NCBI GenBank assembly: GCA_040754815.1
Contig: JBFMBX010000001.1
Coordinates: forward strand, 558,001 to 622,000
Direction: 5' to 3'
DNA length: 64,000 nt
Source of the DNA: Bellilinea sp040754815
Lineage (GTDB): Bacteria; Chloroflexota; Anaerolineae; Anaerolineales; Anaerolineaceae
Of the stretch, positions 50,684-58,733 are shown one piece after another. The notes beneath the pieces are model-generated. The model had not been told where the DNA came from and did not search any database. It saw nothing but the letters and a program-made list of their open reading frames with translations. Position 1 is the stretch's first letter. Each line of letters opens with the position of its first letter. A program made the translations under genes and the position numbers.

Positions 50684-53600
50684 ATGATGACTAGACAAAA
50701 GATTACCGTAGATGCCAATGAGGCTGTTGCTCATGTAGCCTATCGGCTGAATGAAGTGATTGCCATCTACCCCATCACCCCCTCTTCCGGAATGGGTGAA
50801 CTGGCCGATGCCTGGGCCGCCGCAAAAATCCCCAACATCTGGGGAACCGTTCCGCTGGTTGTGGAAATGCAATCGGAAGGCGGCGCCGCCGGTGCCGTGC
50901 ATGGGGCTTTGCAAACCGGCTCATTGACCACCACCTTCACCGCCTCGCAGGGGTTACTGTTGATGATCCCCAACATGTACAAGATTGCCGGCGAACTGAC
51001 TCCGGCGGTCTTTCATGTTTCGGCCCGCACGGTAGCAACCCATGCCCTCTCCATCTTTGGCGACCATTCCGATGTGATGGCCACCCGCCAGACCGGCTGG
51101 GCATTGCTGGCTTCCCGCTCGCCGCAGGAAGCCCATGATATGGCGCTCATCGCACAGGCCGCCTCGCTGCGTTCGCGCATCCCCTTCCTGCACTTTTTCG
51201 ATGGCTTCCGTACCTCGCACGAGATCAATAAAATCGAATACCTGAGCGAAGATGACATGCGGGCCATGATTGATATGGATGCCGTCAGTCAGCACCGCGC
51301 CCGCGCACTCAACCCCGAGCACCCCGTCCTGCGCGGAACTGCCATGAATCCGGATGTGTTTTTCCAGGCGCGTGAAGCCATCAACCCCTTCTACAATGCC
51401 TGCCCCGGTATCGTGCAGGAAACCATGGATCAATTCGCCCGCCTGACCGGACGCGCTTATCACCTGTTCGATTACGCCGGTGCACCGGATGCCGAACGCA
51501 TCCTGATTCTGATGGGCTCCGGCGCCGAAACCGCCGAAGAAACCGCTCTCTACCTGCAGCAGCAGGGTGAAAAAGTGGGTGTGGTCACCGTTCGGCTCTA
51601 CCGCCCCTTCTCTTTGGAAGGGTTAATGAAAGCCCTGCCCGCCAGCGTCAGAAAGATTGCCGTTTTGGACCGCACCAAAGAACCCGGCGCCGCCGGTGAG
51701 CCGCTTTACGAAGATGTCGTCACTGCCCTTACCGAAGCCGTCCGCACCGGCAAGGCTCCCTTCCAGACTTTACCGGTGATCATTGCCGGCCGCTACGGCC
51801 TCTCTTCCAAAGAATTCACGCCGGCGATGGTCAAAGCCATTTTCGATGAACTGAAAGCCGAAACGCCGCGCAATCACTTTACCGTTGGCATCGTGGATGA
51901 TGTTACCCACACCAGCCTCGATTACGATCCTTCCTTCTCCATTGAGCATCCCCAAACCGTGCGCTGCGTGTTCTTCGGTTTGGGCGCAGATGGAACGGTG
52001 GGTGCCAATAAAAATTCGATCAAAATCATCGGCGAGGAAACCGATAACTACGCGCAGGGATATTTTGTGTACGATTCAAAGAAATCCGGCTCGGTTACGA
52101 TTTCTCACCTGCGCTTCGGACCGCACCCCATCCGCGCACCGTACCTCATTCAGCCCGGTCAGGCCAATTTTGTCGCCTGCCACCAGTTTACCTTCCTGGA
52201 ACGGCTGGATGTGTTAAAATACGCCGCCCCCGGTGCGGTGTTCCTGCTCAACAGCATCTACCCGGCGGATGAAGTGTGGGATCACCTGCCGCGCGAGGTA
52301 CAGCAGACCATCATTGATAAAAAATTGAAATTCTACGTCATTGATGCTTATGAAGTTGCCCAAAAGACCGGCATGGGTGGGCGCATCAACACCATCATGC
52401 AGACCTGCTTCTTCGCCATCAGCGGCGTATTACCGCGCGATGAAGCCATTGCCCAAATCAAGAAGAGCATCGAGAAAACGTACGGCAAACGCGGCGAAGC
52501 CGTCGTCAAGCGCAACTTTGAAGCAGTGGATCAAACGCTTGATAACCTCTTCGAGGTCAAAGTACCGGATCGGGTAACCAGCACATTCACCCGCCGCAAA
52601 GCAGTTGCCGACGAGGCACCCGCTTTTGTCCGCGAAACACTGGCCCCCATGATGATCTTTGAGGGAGATAACCTGCCGGTCAGCAAACTGCCGGTGGATG
52701 GCACCTTCCCCACCGCCACCGCCCGCTGGGAAAAACGCAACATTGCCCTCGAAATACCGGTTTGGGATCCGGATGTGTGCATCCAGTGCGGTAAGTGCGC
52801 CATGGTCTGCCCGCACGCGGTCATCCGTCAGAAGGTGTACGATCCCAAATACCTGGAAAACGCACCGGCGACCTTCAAATCCACCCCCGCCAAGTTCAAG
52901 GAATTTCCGGGCATGATGTTCACCATTCAGGTAGCACCGGAGGACTGCACCGGTTGCGCGCTGTGCGTGGAAGCCTGCCCCGCCAAGAACAAAGCACAGG
53001 CCGGCTTGAAAGCCATCAACATGGCCCCTCAACCGCCGCTGCGAGAAACCGAACGGGTCAACTGGGAATTCTTCCTCACCCTCCCGGAAGTGGATCGCAC
53101 TTCCCTCAGCGTCAGCACGGTCAAAAATTCCCAACTGCTGCAACCGCTGTTCGAGTTCTCGGGCGCCTGCGCCGGCTGCGGTGAAACACCGTATGTCAAA
53201 CTGGTTTCTCAGTTATTCGGCGACCGCACCGTGATTGCCAATGCAACGGGCTGTTCCTCCATATATGGCGGCAACCTGCCCACCACTCCCTGGGCGGTCA
53301 ACCATGAAGGCCGCGGACCGGCATGGTCAAACAGCCTGTTTGAAGATAATGCCGAGTTTGGTCTGGGTATGCGCCTGACCATTGATAAACAAAGCGAATT
53401 TGCCCGCGAACTCTTGCAGGCGCTGGCTCCGCAAATTGGTCAGGTACTGGTAGATGCCATCTTGACCGCCGATCAGAGCAGCGAAGCAGGCATCAAGGCT
53501 CAGCGCGAGCGAGTGGCGCAGTTGAAGCAGGTGCTGAAATCGCTCAAAGATCCGCGTGCCGCCATGCTGCTGGATCTGGCGGACTTTCTGGTGCGCAAGA

Positions 53601-54283
53601 GTGTCTGGATCATCGGCGGCGACGGCTGGGCTTATGATATCGGCTATGGTGGTCTTGACCACGTTCTCGCTTCCGGACGCGATGTAAACATTCTGGTGCT
53701 GGATACCGAAGTGTACTCGAATACCGGCGGTCAATCTTCCAAGGCTACGCCGCGTGCTGCGGTGGCCAAGTTTGCCGCCAACGGCAAAAACCTCCCCAAG
53801 AAAGATCTGGGTATGATCGCCATGGCTTACGGCTATGTCTATGTTGCCCGTGTGGCAATGGGATACAACGACGCCCAGACTCTCAAAGCCTTCCTGGAAG
53901 CCGATGCTTACGAAGGTCCTTCCCTGATCATCGCTTACAGTCACTGCATTGCCCATGGCATTGATATGCGCAAGGGGCTGGACCAACAAAAACTGGCCGT
54001 GCAGTCGGGTGTCTGGCCAGTATTCCGCTATAACCCCTTACTGGCAGCGGAAGGCAAGAACCCCTTACAGCTGGATTCCCGCGATCCTTCCGTACCGGTT
54101 GAGGAATACGCCTACAACGAAACCCGCTACCGCATGTTGCTGCAAAGCGATGAAACCCGTGCCGAAGTGTTGATGAAACAGGCCCGCGAGGATGCCATCC
54201 GGCGCTGGAAACTTTACCAGCAAATGGCTGCCATCTCGTATAATGGGCACGGTGAAGAACCCTCTGCCGCGAAACAAGAGTAA
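50684..54283 (+). CDS. nifJ: Pyruvate:ferredoxin (flavodoxin) oxidoreductase, single-chain
   Basis: 1199 residues from the ATG at 50684 (GGAG six bases upstream). It oxidises pyruvate with CoA to acetyl-CoA and CO2, reducing ferredoxin. Domain I (YPITPSSGMGELADAW), the gamma-type domain near 420-600 (VRCVFFGLGADGTVGANKNS), a two-cluster ferredoxin domain (CIQCGKCAMVCPHA near 699; CTGCALCVEACPAK near 755), and the TPP domain with a third cluster (CAGCGETPYVK near 829; GGDGWAYDIGYGGLDHVLA). All expected cluster Cys residues are visible. Central to anaerobic carbon metabolism. Confidence 0.97.
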   Translation: MMTRQKITVDANEAVAHVAYRLNEVIAIYPITPSSGMGELADAWAAAKIPNIWGTVPLVVEMQSEGGAAGAVHGALQTGSLTTTFTASQGLLLMIPNMYKIAGELTPAVFHVSARTVATHALSIFGDHSDVMATRQTGWALLASRSPQEAHDMALIAQAASLRSRIPFLHFFDGFRTSHEINKIEYLSEDDMRAMIDMDAVSQHRARALNPEHPVLRGTAMNPDVFFQAREAINPFYNACPGIVQETMDQFARLTGRAYHLFDYAGAPDAERILILMGSGAETAEETALYLQQQGEKVGVVTVRLYRPFSLEGLMKALPASVRKIAVLDRTKEPGAAGEPLYEDVVTALTEAVRTGKAPFQTLPVIIAGRYGLSSKEFTPAMVKAIFDELKAETPRNHFTVGIVDDVTHTSLDYDPSFSIEHPQTVRCVFFGLGADGTVGANKNSIKIIGEETDNYAQGYFVYDSKKSGSVTISHLRFGPHPIRAPYLIQPGQANFVACHQFTFLERLDVLKYAAPGAVFLLNSIYPADEVWDHLPREVQQTIIDKKLKFYVIDAYEVAQKTGMGGRINTIMQTCFFAISGVLPRDEAIAQIKKSIEKTYGKRGEAVVKRNFEAVDQTLDNLFEVKVPDRVTSTFTRRKAVADEAPAFVRETLAPMMIFEGDNLPVSKLPVDGTFPTATARWEKRNIALEIPVWDPDVCIQCGKCAMVCPHAVIRQKVYDPKYLENAPATFKSTPAKFKEFPGMMFTIQVAPEDCTGCALCVEACPAKNKAQAGLKAINMAPQPPLRETERVNWEFFLTLPEVDRTSLSVSTVKNSQLLQPLFEFSGACAGCGETPYVKLVSQLFGDRTVIANATGCSSIYGGNLPTTPWAVNHEGRGPAWSNSLFEDNAEFGLGMRLTIDKQSEFARELLQALAPQIGQVLVDAILTADQSSEAGIKAQRERVAQLKQVLKSLKDPRAAMLLDLADFLVRKSVWIIGGDGWAYDIGYGGLDHVLASGRDVNILVLDTEVYSNTGGQSSKATPRAAVAKFAANGKNLPKKDLGMIAMAYGYVYVARVAMGYNDAQTLKAFLEADAYEGPSLIIAYSHCIAHGIDMRKGLDQQKLAVQSGVWPVFRYNPLLAAEGKNPLQLDSRDPSVPVEEYAYNETRYRMLLQSDETRAEVLMKQAREDAIRRWKLYQQMAAISYNGHGEEPSAAKQE

Positions 54284-54292
54284 GACCATCCG

Positions 54293-54325
54293 GCCAGCGT
54301 GCGGAGAGAACTTCCGCACGCTGGC
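54293..54325 (+). terminator. Strong hairpin between PFOR and the DHOD-like gene
   Basis: Perfect 13-base arms (54293-54305 and 54313-54325) with a 7-base loop, followed by TTAATTT. The weak U-tract suggests partial termination or an mRNA 3' stabiliser rather than a full stop. Confidence 0.6.
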
Positions 54326-54350
54326 TTAATTTACAAGGAGGAGAGTAAAA

Positions 54351-55358
54351 ATGGCTGACCTGACCACCACTTATCTGGGCTTGAATCTCAAAAACCCTCT
54401 GGTTGCTTCCGCTTCACCGCTTTCCAAGAAAGTGGAAGGCGTAAAACGATTGGAAGATGCCGGCATCAGTGCGGTTGTCATGTACTCGCTTTTTGAAGAG
54501 CAAATTGTTCACGAAAGCCATGCGCTTGATCATTATTTGACGCGCGGCAGTGAGTCGTTTGCCGAAGCCCTGACTTATTTTCCCGACCTGGAACGATACA
54601 ACATAGGGCCGGAAAGTTATCTCGAGTTGATTTACCGGATCAAGAAAGCCGTCAGCATACCGGTGATTGGCAGTCTGAACGGCATCTCCACCGGCGGTTG
54701 GATCAATTATGCGAAACGCATTGAAGAAGCGGGCGCCGATGCGTTGGAACTGAACATTTATTATGTTCCCACCGACCCCAAACTGACCAGTCAGGAACTG
54801 GAACAAACCTATGTCCAGCTGGTGCGTGATGTGCGCAAGCAGATCAATATCCCGCTGGCCGTCAAATTGAGCCCCTATTTTACTGCTCTGCCTAACCTCG
54901 CCGCCCAACTGACCGAAGCCGGGGCAAACGGCCTTGTCCTCTTCAACCGCTTTTACCAGCCGGATTTTGACATCGAATCGCTGGATGTGGTGCCCAATCT
55001 GGTGTTGAGCACCTCTGATGAATTGCGCCTGCCTTTGCGTTGGGTTGCCATTCTCTACGGGCGAATCAAGGCCGACCTTGCGCTTTCCAGCGGCGTTCAC
55101 AACGCAAAAGATGTGGTTAAGGCGCTGATGGCCGGAGCAAAGGTTGCCATGACCACCTCCGAATTGCTGGCCAAAGGCATTGGCCGCGCCACAGAAATCC
55201 TGAACGATTTAAATAACTGGCTGGACGAATTTGAGTACAAGTCGGTGAAGCAAATGATTGGCAGCATGAGCCAGCAAGCGGTTGCCGAGCCGGCCGCTTT
55301 TGAACGTGCCAATTACATGAAAGCCCTGACCAGTTACGATAACCGCATCATCTGGTAG
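54351..55358 (+). CDS. Dihydroorotate dehydrogenase-like flavoprotein
   Basis: A 335-residue FMN-binding TIM barrel. TTYLGLNLKNPLVASASPLSK opens it, IPVIGSLNGISTGGW and ALELNIYYVPTD are substrate-side blocks, PLAVKLSPYFTAL contains the FMN Lys, and LALSSGVHNAKDVVKALMAGAKVAMTTSELL the phosphate-binding end. Such paralogs commonly sit beside PFOR and are usually not the pyrimidine enzyme; the true substrate is unknown. GGAGGAG precedes the ATG. It is co-oriented with PFOR across a hairpin. Confidence 0.87.
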   Translation: MADLTTTYLGLNLKNPLVASASPLSKKVEGVKRLEDAGISAVVMYSLFEEQIVHESHALDHYLTRGSESFAEALTYFPDLERYNIGPESYLELIYRIKKAVSIPVIGSLNGISTGGWINYAKRIEEAGADALELNIYYVPTDPKLTSQELEQTYVQLVRDVRKQINIPLAVKLSPYFTALPNLAAQLTEAGANGLVLFNRFYQPDFDIESLDVVPNLVLSTSDELRLPLRWVAILYGRIKADLALSSGVHNAKDVVKALMAGAKVAMTTSELLAKGIGRATEILNDLNNWLDEFEYKSVKQMIGSMSQQAVAEPAAFERANYMKALTSYDNRIIW

Positions 55359-55394
55359 AAAACAGAAAATTATTTTATCCTTCATTTGTTATTC

Positions 55395-55428
55395 AAGTCT
55401 CACCGCCGGGCGGCGGTGAGACTTTTTT
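55395..55428 (+). terminator. Terminator of the PFOR/DHOD-like unit
   Basis: Perfect 13-base arms AAGTCTCACCGCC and complement (55395-55407 with 55412-55424), GGGC loop, TTTTTT run. Confidence 0.95.
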
Positions 55429-55459
55429 GTAAATCTCTCAGTTAAGAACTTTTTAATAC

Positions 55460-55514
55460 TATACACAAACATTATACAAAACGTGTATTTAGTTTGATAA
55501 AACTTATACAAAAC
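55460..55514 (+). repeat. TATACAAAAC direct repeats upstream of the fasciclin gene
   Basis: TATACAAAAC at 55473-55482 and 55505-55514 are spaced 32 bases (three helical turns). A diverged copy TATACACAAAC is at 55460-55470. They lie 50-110 bases before the start codon in an AT-rich promoter region and may be activator or repressor sites. Confidence 0.55.
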
Positions 55515-55568
55515 TCTATACTCTGTACATCACAATATAAACCCTATTAGTTGTAGAGGAGAAACGAA

Positions 55569-56507
55569 ATGAAACGCTTGATGTTGTTCGCTCTGGTGGC
55601 GGTACTTGTGCTGGCGGCTTGTGCTCCGGCAGCCACGCAGACGCCGACCGAAATGCCCACCAACACCGCAGTACCCATGCCAACCGAAACCCCTGCCCCT
55701 CAGACGATTGTGGATATTGCCGCAGCGGATGGACGCTTCGCCACACTGGTCGCAGCCGTTCAGGCAGCCGGTCTGGTGGAAACCCTCACGGGTGAAGGCC
55801 CCTTCACCGTTTTTGCCCCTACTGATGAGGCTTTCGCCAAACTGCCGGCCGGCACGCTCGATGAACTGCTCAAGCCGGAAAACAAACAGCAGCTCACCGA
55901 TATCCTGCTCTACCATGTCGTGCCCGGCAAGGTCATGGCTGCCGATGTCAGTGATGGTCTGATTGCCGATACAGCGCTGGGCACTTCGGTGTTTTTCAAA
56001 CTGGACATGGGCAAAGCCTACATCAATGAAGCCGAGATTATCATTACCGACATAGAGGCCAGCAACGGCGTCATCCATGTTATTGATACGGTCATTCTGC
56101 CCAAGGACATTGTGGATGCTGCCGTGTTCAACAAGTTCGAAACACTGGTCGCAGCCGTTCAGGCCTCCGAACTGGTGGAAACCCTCAAAGGTGAAGGTCC
56201 CTTTACGGTCTTTGCCCCTACCGATGAGGCTTTCGCTAAACTGCCGGCGGGAACTCTCGATGAACTGCTCAAACCGGAAAACAAACAGCAATTGACCAAC
56301 ATTCTGCTCTATCATGTGGTTGCCGGTCGCGTTCTGGCAGAGGACGTGGTTAATTTGAGCGAAGCAGATACAGCCCTCGGGCAAAAAGTGACCATCAAAG
56401 TGGAGGACGGTAAAGTGTTCATCAACGATGCACAGGTCATTTTGACCGACATCAAGACCACAAACGGCGTCATTCACGTCATTGATACGGTCATCCTGCC
56501 CGAGTAA
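55569..56507 (+). CDS. Lipoprotein with two fasciclin (FAS1) domains
   Basis: 312 residues. Signal peptide with lipobox VLVLAACAP (Cys about 18), a Thr/Pro linker, then two FAS1 domains (about 45-178 and 180-311). Each has the H1 and H2 blocks (GPFTVFAPTDEAFAKLPAGT; ILLYHVV; NGVIHVIDTVILP). FAS1 proteins mediate surface adhesion. The two domains are very similar even at DNA level, indicating recent tandem duplication or gene conversion. Confidence 0.95.
   Translation: MKRLMLFALVAVLVLAACAPAATQTPTEMPTNTAVPMPTETPAPQTIVDIAAADGRFATLVAAVQAAGLVETLTGEGPFTVFAPTDEAFAKLPAGTLDELLKPENKQQLTDILLYHVVPGKVMAADVSDGLIADTALGTSVFFKLDMGKAYINEAEIIITDIEASNGVIHVIDTVILPKDIVDAAVFNKFETLVAAVQASELVETLKGEGPFTVFAPTDEAFAKLPAGTLDELLKPENKQQLTNILLYHVVAGRVLAEDVVNLSEADTALGQKVTIKVEDGKVFINDAQVILTDIKTTNGVIHVIDTVILPE
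55720..56504 (+). repeat. Intragenic tandem duplication of the FAS1 coding unit
   Basis: Units of about 380 bases (55720-56100 and 56110-56504) share long near-identical stretches, best seen around 55850-55925 and 56234-56320, with mostly silent differences. Confidence 0.8.
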
Positions 56508-56568
56508 ATTTATCGAATATTCTCTTCACCCTCCTGCATCGCGGAGTGAGGAAAAATTTATCGGTAGG

Positions 56569-56601
56569 CGAAATGCTGCAGAAACAAACCGCAGCATTTC
56601 G
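56569..56601 (+). terminator. Hairpin after the fasciclin gene
   Basis: Perfect 11-base arms CGAAATGCTGC and complement (56569-56579 with 56591-56601), 11-base loop. The U-tract is poor. Confidence 0.55.
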
Positions 56602-56652
56602 TTGCCTATTTAAAATCATCAGAAATTCAAAATATTGCTCCCCTAAAGGAAT

Positions 56653-56680
56653 AAAAAAACGTCCCCCACAAGGAGGGACG
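56653..56680 (-). terminator. Terminator of the rpsU-infA operon
   Basis: CGTCCC/GGGACG stem (56660-56665 with 56675-56680), 9-base loop. Seven T follow on the minus strand. Confidence 0.88.
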
Positions 56681-56719
56681 AATAAAGCCAACAGGATGGG
56701 GATTCCGGAAGGGGGTGTG

Positions 56720-56971
56720 CTACTCTTCCATGGCCATCGATTCGCCTACCCGGCGCTGGCGGTAAACAATCCTGCCGCGGGTAAGGTCATAAGGCGACAT
56801 CTCCACCCGCACGCGGTCGCCCAGCAAAATCCGGATGTAATACTTGCGCATTCTACCGGATAAATAGGCAAGTACTTCATGGCCATTATCGAGCCGCACG
56901 CGAAACTGGGTACCCGGCAAGGCTTCTACTATGGTGCCTTCGACTTGAATCTTATCTTCCTCTTTTGCCAT
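56720..56971 (-). CDS. infA: Translation initiation factor IF-1
   Basis: 83 residues, S1-type OB fold: IQVEGTIVEALPGTQFRVRL, NGHEVLAYLSGRMRKYYIRI and GDRVRVEMSPYDLTRGRIVYR. Twin ATG codons at 56974 and 56971; the second is better spaced from GGGAGGG. It follows rpsU by about 60 bases on the same strand and shares its leader. The C-terminus has a short acidic extension (GESMAMEE). Confidence 0.97.
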   Translation of the reverse strand: MAKEEDKIQVEGTIVEALPGTQFRVRLDNGHEVLAYLSGRMRKYYIRILLGDRVRVEMSPYDLTRGRIVYRQRRVGESMAMEE

Positions 56972-57030
56972 CATTCCCTCCCAACCGGATGGTGATGCTT
57001 TTCGCCCAACCGGAATCTGAATCTCTGAAA

Positions 57031-57231
57031 TTACTCAGCCGAACGTGAAAACTGGCGGCGTTTGATGCGGCGAATGGCCTTTTTCTTCTCCACGCGGCGC
57101 AGTTCGCTCTTGGAAATGAACCACCGTTTGCGGCGCACTGTACTGAGCACACCGCTCTTGACAACCTTCTTGCGGAAGCGCTTCAGCAGTTGGTCCTGTG
57201 ATTCATTTTGTCTCAGCGTGACAACAGTCAT
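57031..57231 (-). CDS. rpsU: 30S ribosomal protein bS21
   Basis: 66 residues from the ATG at 57231, which has GGAGGTGAG upstream. TVVTLRQNESQDQLLKRFRK and the basic tail KKKAIRRIKRRQFSR are typical. Expression appears controlled by a leader with a terminator 35-70 bases upstream. It is first in an rpsU-infA operon, an unusual pairing compared with rpsU-dnaG-rpoD. Confidence 0.95.
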   Translation of the reverse strand: MTVVTLRQNESQDQLLKRFRKKVVKSGVLSTVRRKRWFISKSELRRVEKKKAIRRIKRRQFSRSAE

Positions 57232-57420
57232 TCTTCTCACCTCCCTTCCGGTTCAGGGATGCAAAACACAAAAAACTTCGGCTGCAATTCGCCTATGCAG
57301 CCGAAGGAATAAGCACCGGTCGGAATTTTATTCTCGGGAGCATTCGGCGATACAACCTCCTCAAAAACTAACCATTCAATCTCAAGAATCGAATGTTCAG
57401 GCGGGGTCTAACCGCTCACA
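57232..57420 (-). promoter_or_regulatory. rpsU leader: promoter-proximal small ORF and attenuator
   Basis: The transcript from the promoter at 57427-57455 should run about 180 bases before rpsU. GAGGAGG (57356-57362 region) precedes an ATG at 57343 by 12 bases. The ORF encodes MLPRIKFRPVLIPSAA and stops at 57293-57295, inside the loop of the terminator hairpin. A ribosome reaching that stop would cover the hairpin's 5' arm and prevent termination. Confidence 0.6.
57270..57306 (-). terminator. Attenuator-type terminator of rpsU
   Basis: Perfect 10-base arms CTTCGGCTGC and complement (57297-57306 with 57276-57285), 11-base loop, then six T on the minus strand. No minus-strand gene ends upstream. 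Confidence 0.88.
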
Positions 57421-57426
57421 AAACTT

Positions 57427-57455
57427 ATTATAATCAGCCATTAAGAAATTGTCAA
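57427..57455 (-). promoter_or_regulatory. Consensus promoter of rpsU-infA
   Basis: TTGACA (57450-57455) and TATAAT (57427-57432), both perfect, spacer 17, minus strand. It is back to back with the rplS promoter. Confidence 0.92.
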
Positions 57456-57489
57456 ATCAATCCATCATAAATTCGCCTATCTCAAAACA

Positions 57490-57518
57490 TTGCCGCTCAA
57501 AAAACTTCGTGGTATAAT
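57490..57518 (+). promoter_or_regulatory. Promoter of rplS
   Basis: TTGCCG (57490-57495), 17-base spacer, TATAAT (57513-57518). The hairpin GCCCT-C-GCGTC/GACGC-AGGGC (57521-57544) straddles the expected start site, so only its inner GCGTC-AAA-GACGC part would be at the 5' end of the mRNA. Confidence 0.85.
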
Positions 57519-57571
57519 CTGCCCTCGCGTCAAAGACGCAGGGCAAGAATTTATTGAGAAGGAAAACCAAT

Positions 57572-57919
57572 ATGGACGAAATTTTGAAATCCGTTGAGGC
57601 GCCGGTCAACCCCAACATTCCCGATTTGAAAGCCGGGGACGTCGTTTCCGTTCACGTAAAAATCAAAGAAGGGAATCGCGAACGTATCCAGGAGTTCAAA
57701 GGCACCGTATTGTACACCCACAATAACGGTAACAACTCGACCTTCACCGTGCGGCGCATCGCCAGCAATGGCATTGGTGTGGAACGTACTTTTCTGTTTC
57801 GTTCACCGCGTATTGACCGCGTAGTCGTCGAACGCCGCAGCCGTGTCCGCCGCTCGCGGTTGTACTTCCTGCGTGACCGCACCGGTAAGAGCGCACGCCT
57901 CAAGCAAAAGTTCGATTAA
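57572..57919 (+). CDS. rplS: 50S ribosomal protein bL19
   Basis: 115 residues from the ATG at 57572 (GAAGGA upstream). DLKAGDVVSVHVKIKEGNRE, IQEFKGTVLYTHN and GIGVERTFLFRSPRIDRV are the conserved L19 blocks, and RRSRLYFLRDRTGKSARLK the C-terminus. Monocistronic, with a strong terminator 25 bases after the stop. Confidence 0.97.
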   Translation: MDEILKSVEAPVNPNIPDLKAGDVVSVHVKIKEGNRERIQEFKGTVLYTHNNGNNSTFTVRRIASNGIGVERTFLFRSPRIDRVVVERRSRVRRSRLYFLRDRTGKSARLKQKFD

Positions 57920-57944
57920 TTTTTTCACCGCAATCCAGACCGGA

Positions 57945-57976
57945 GGGCGCAGACCAATGCTGGCTGCGCCCTTTTT
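57945..57976 (+). terminator. Terminator of rplS
   Basis: GGGCGCAG/CTGCGCCC stem (57945-57952 with 57964-57971), 11-base loop, TTTTT. Confidence 0.93.
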
Positions 57977-58004
57977 GGGTAAAATATGCCAGAGGATTTT
58001 GCCA

Positions 58005-58733
58005 ATGAAAACACCCCTGATTGGACTTACCACGGAGCGACTGAGTATTCAAAAACCGATAGTCACGGTTGGCGCCAAAGAAGCCTATGTTCGCGCCATT
58101 CTCAAAGCCGGGGGCATTCCCCTGCTTATCCCGGTTGGTTTGACTCGTTCTCAATTGAGGGATATGTTTGAAAAACTGGACGGCATCGTCCTGGTGGGGG
58201 GTGGCGATATCGAGCCATCCCGCTTCAACGGCAGCCCCCACCCGCGGGTTTACGATGTAGATCAGGAACGAGACGAAATGGAAATTGAACTGGTACAAAT
58301 GGCCGCCCAAGATGGAAAACCTCTGCTTGGAATATGCCGCGGGGCGCAGGTCATCAATGTTGCTATGGGGGGCACGCTGTATACCGACATTGCCGATCAG
58401 TTGAAAGGTGCCCTGAAACATGATTACTTCCCCAATTACCCGCGCGATACACTGGCCCACAAAGTTAAAATCATGGACCGCACCCTGTTGGAAAAAATTA
58501 TCGGAGAGGATGAAATTCAGGTTAACAGCCTTCATCATCAGGGACTGGCGCGCATTGGTGAGGAACTGCGCGTAAGCGCCTGGTCACCGGATGGGCTGGC
58601 AGAGGCTGTGGAATTACTCGGTCATCCTTTTTTGATGGGTGTACAGTGGCATCCCGAATGGCTCACTCATCATCCCGCTCATTTTGCCCTTATTGAGACA
58701 TTTATCCAGATTGCCGCAGGGAATGGCGCATGA
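58005..58733 (+). CDS. Gamma-glutamyl-gamma-aminobutyrate hydrolase-like (peptidase C26, class I amidotransferase fold)
   Basis: 242 residues from the ATG at 58005 (AGAGGA upstream). GICRGAQVINVAMGG carries the nucleophile Cys and GVQWHPEWLTHH the His/Glu of the triad; LVGGGDIEPSRFNG and VNSLHHQGLARIGE are PuuD-type blocks. It hydrolyses a gamma-glutamyl amide. It overlaps murI by 4 bases (ATGA), so a role in glutamate or cell-wall precursor supply is possible. Confidence 0.9.
   Translation: MKTPLIGLTTERLSIQKPIVTVGAKEAYVRAILKAGGIPLLIPVGLTRSQLRDMFEKLDGIVLVGGGDIEPSRFNGSPHPRVYDVDQERDEMEIELVQMAAQDGKPLLGICRGAQVINVAMGGTLYTDIADQLKGALKHDYFPNYPRDTLAHKVKIMDRTLLEKIIGEDEIQVNSLHHQGLARIGEELRVSAWSPDGLAEAVELLGHPFLMGVQWHPEWLTHHPAHFALIETFIQIAAGNGA

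Noticed and set aside
55530..56477. 315-codon minus-strand ORF over the fasciclin gene
   Set aside because: Antisense shadow of a well-supported two-domain lipoprotein; repeated only because the sense gene is duplicated.
57521..57544. Autoregulatory L19 leader hairpin
   Set aside because: The predicted transcription start (about 57525) cuts the 5' arm off, leaving only a 5-base hairpin.
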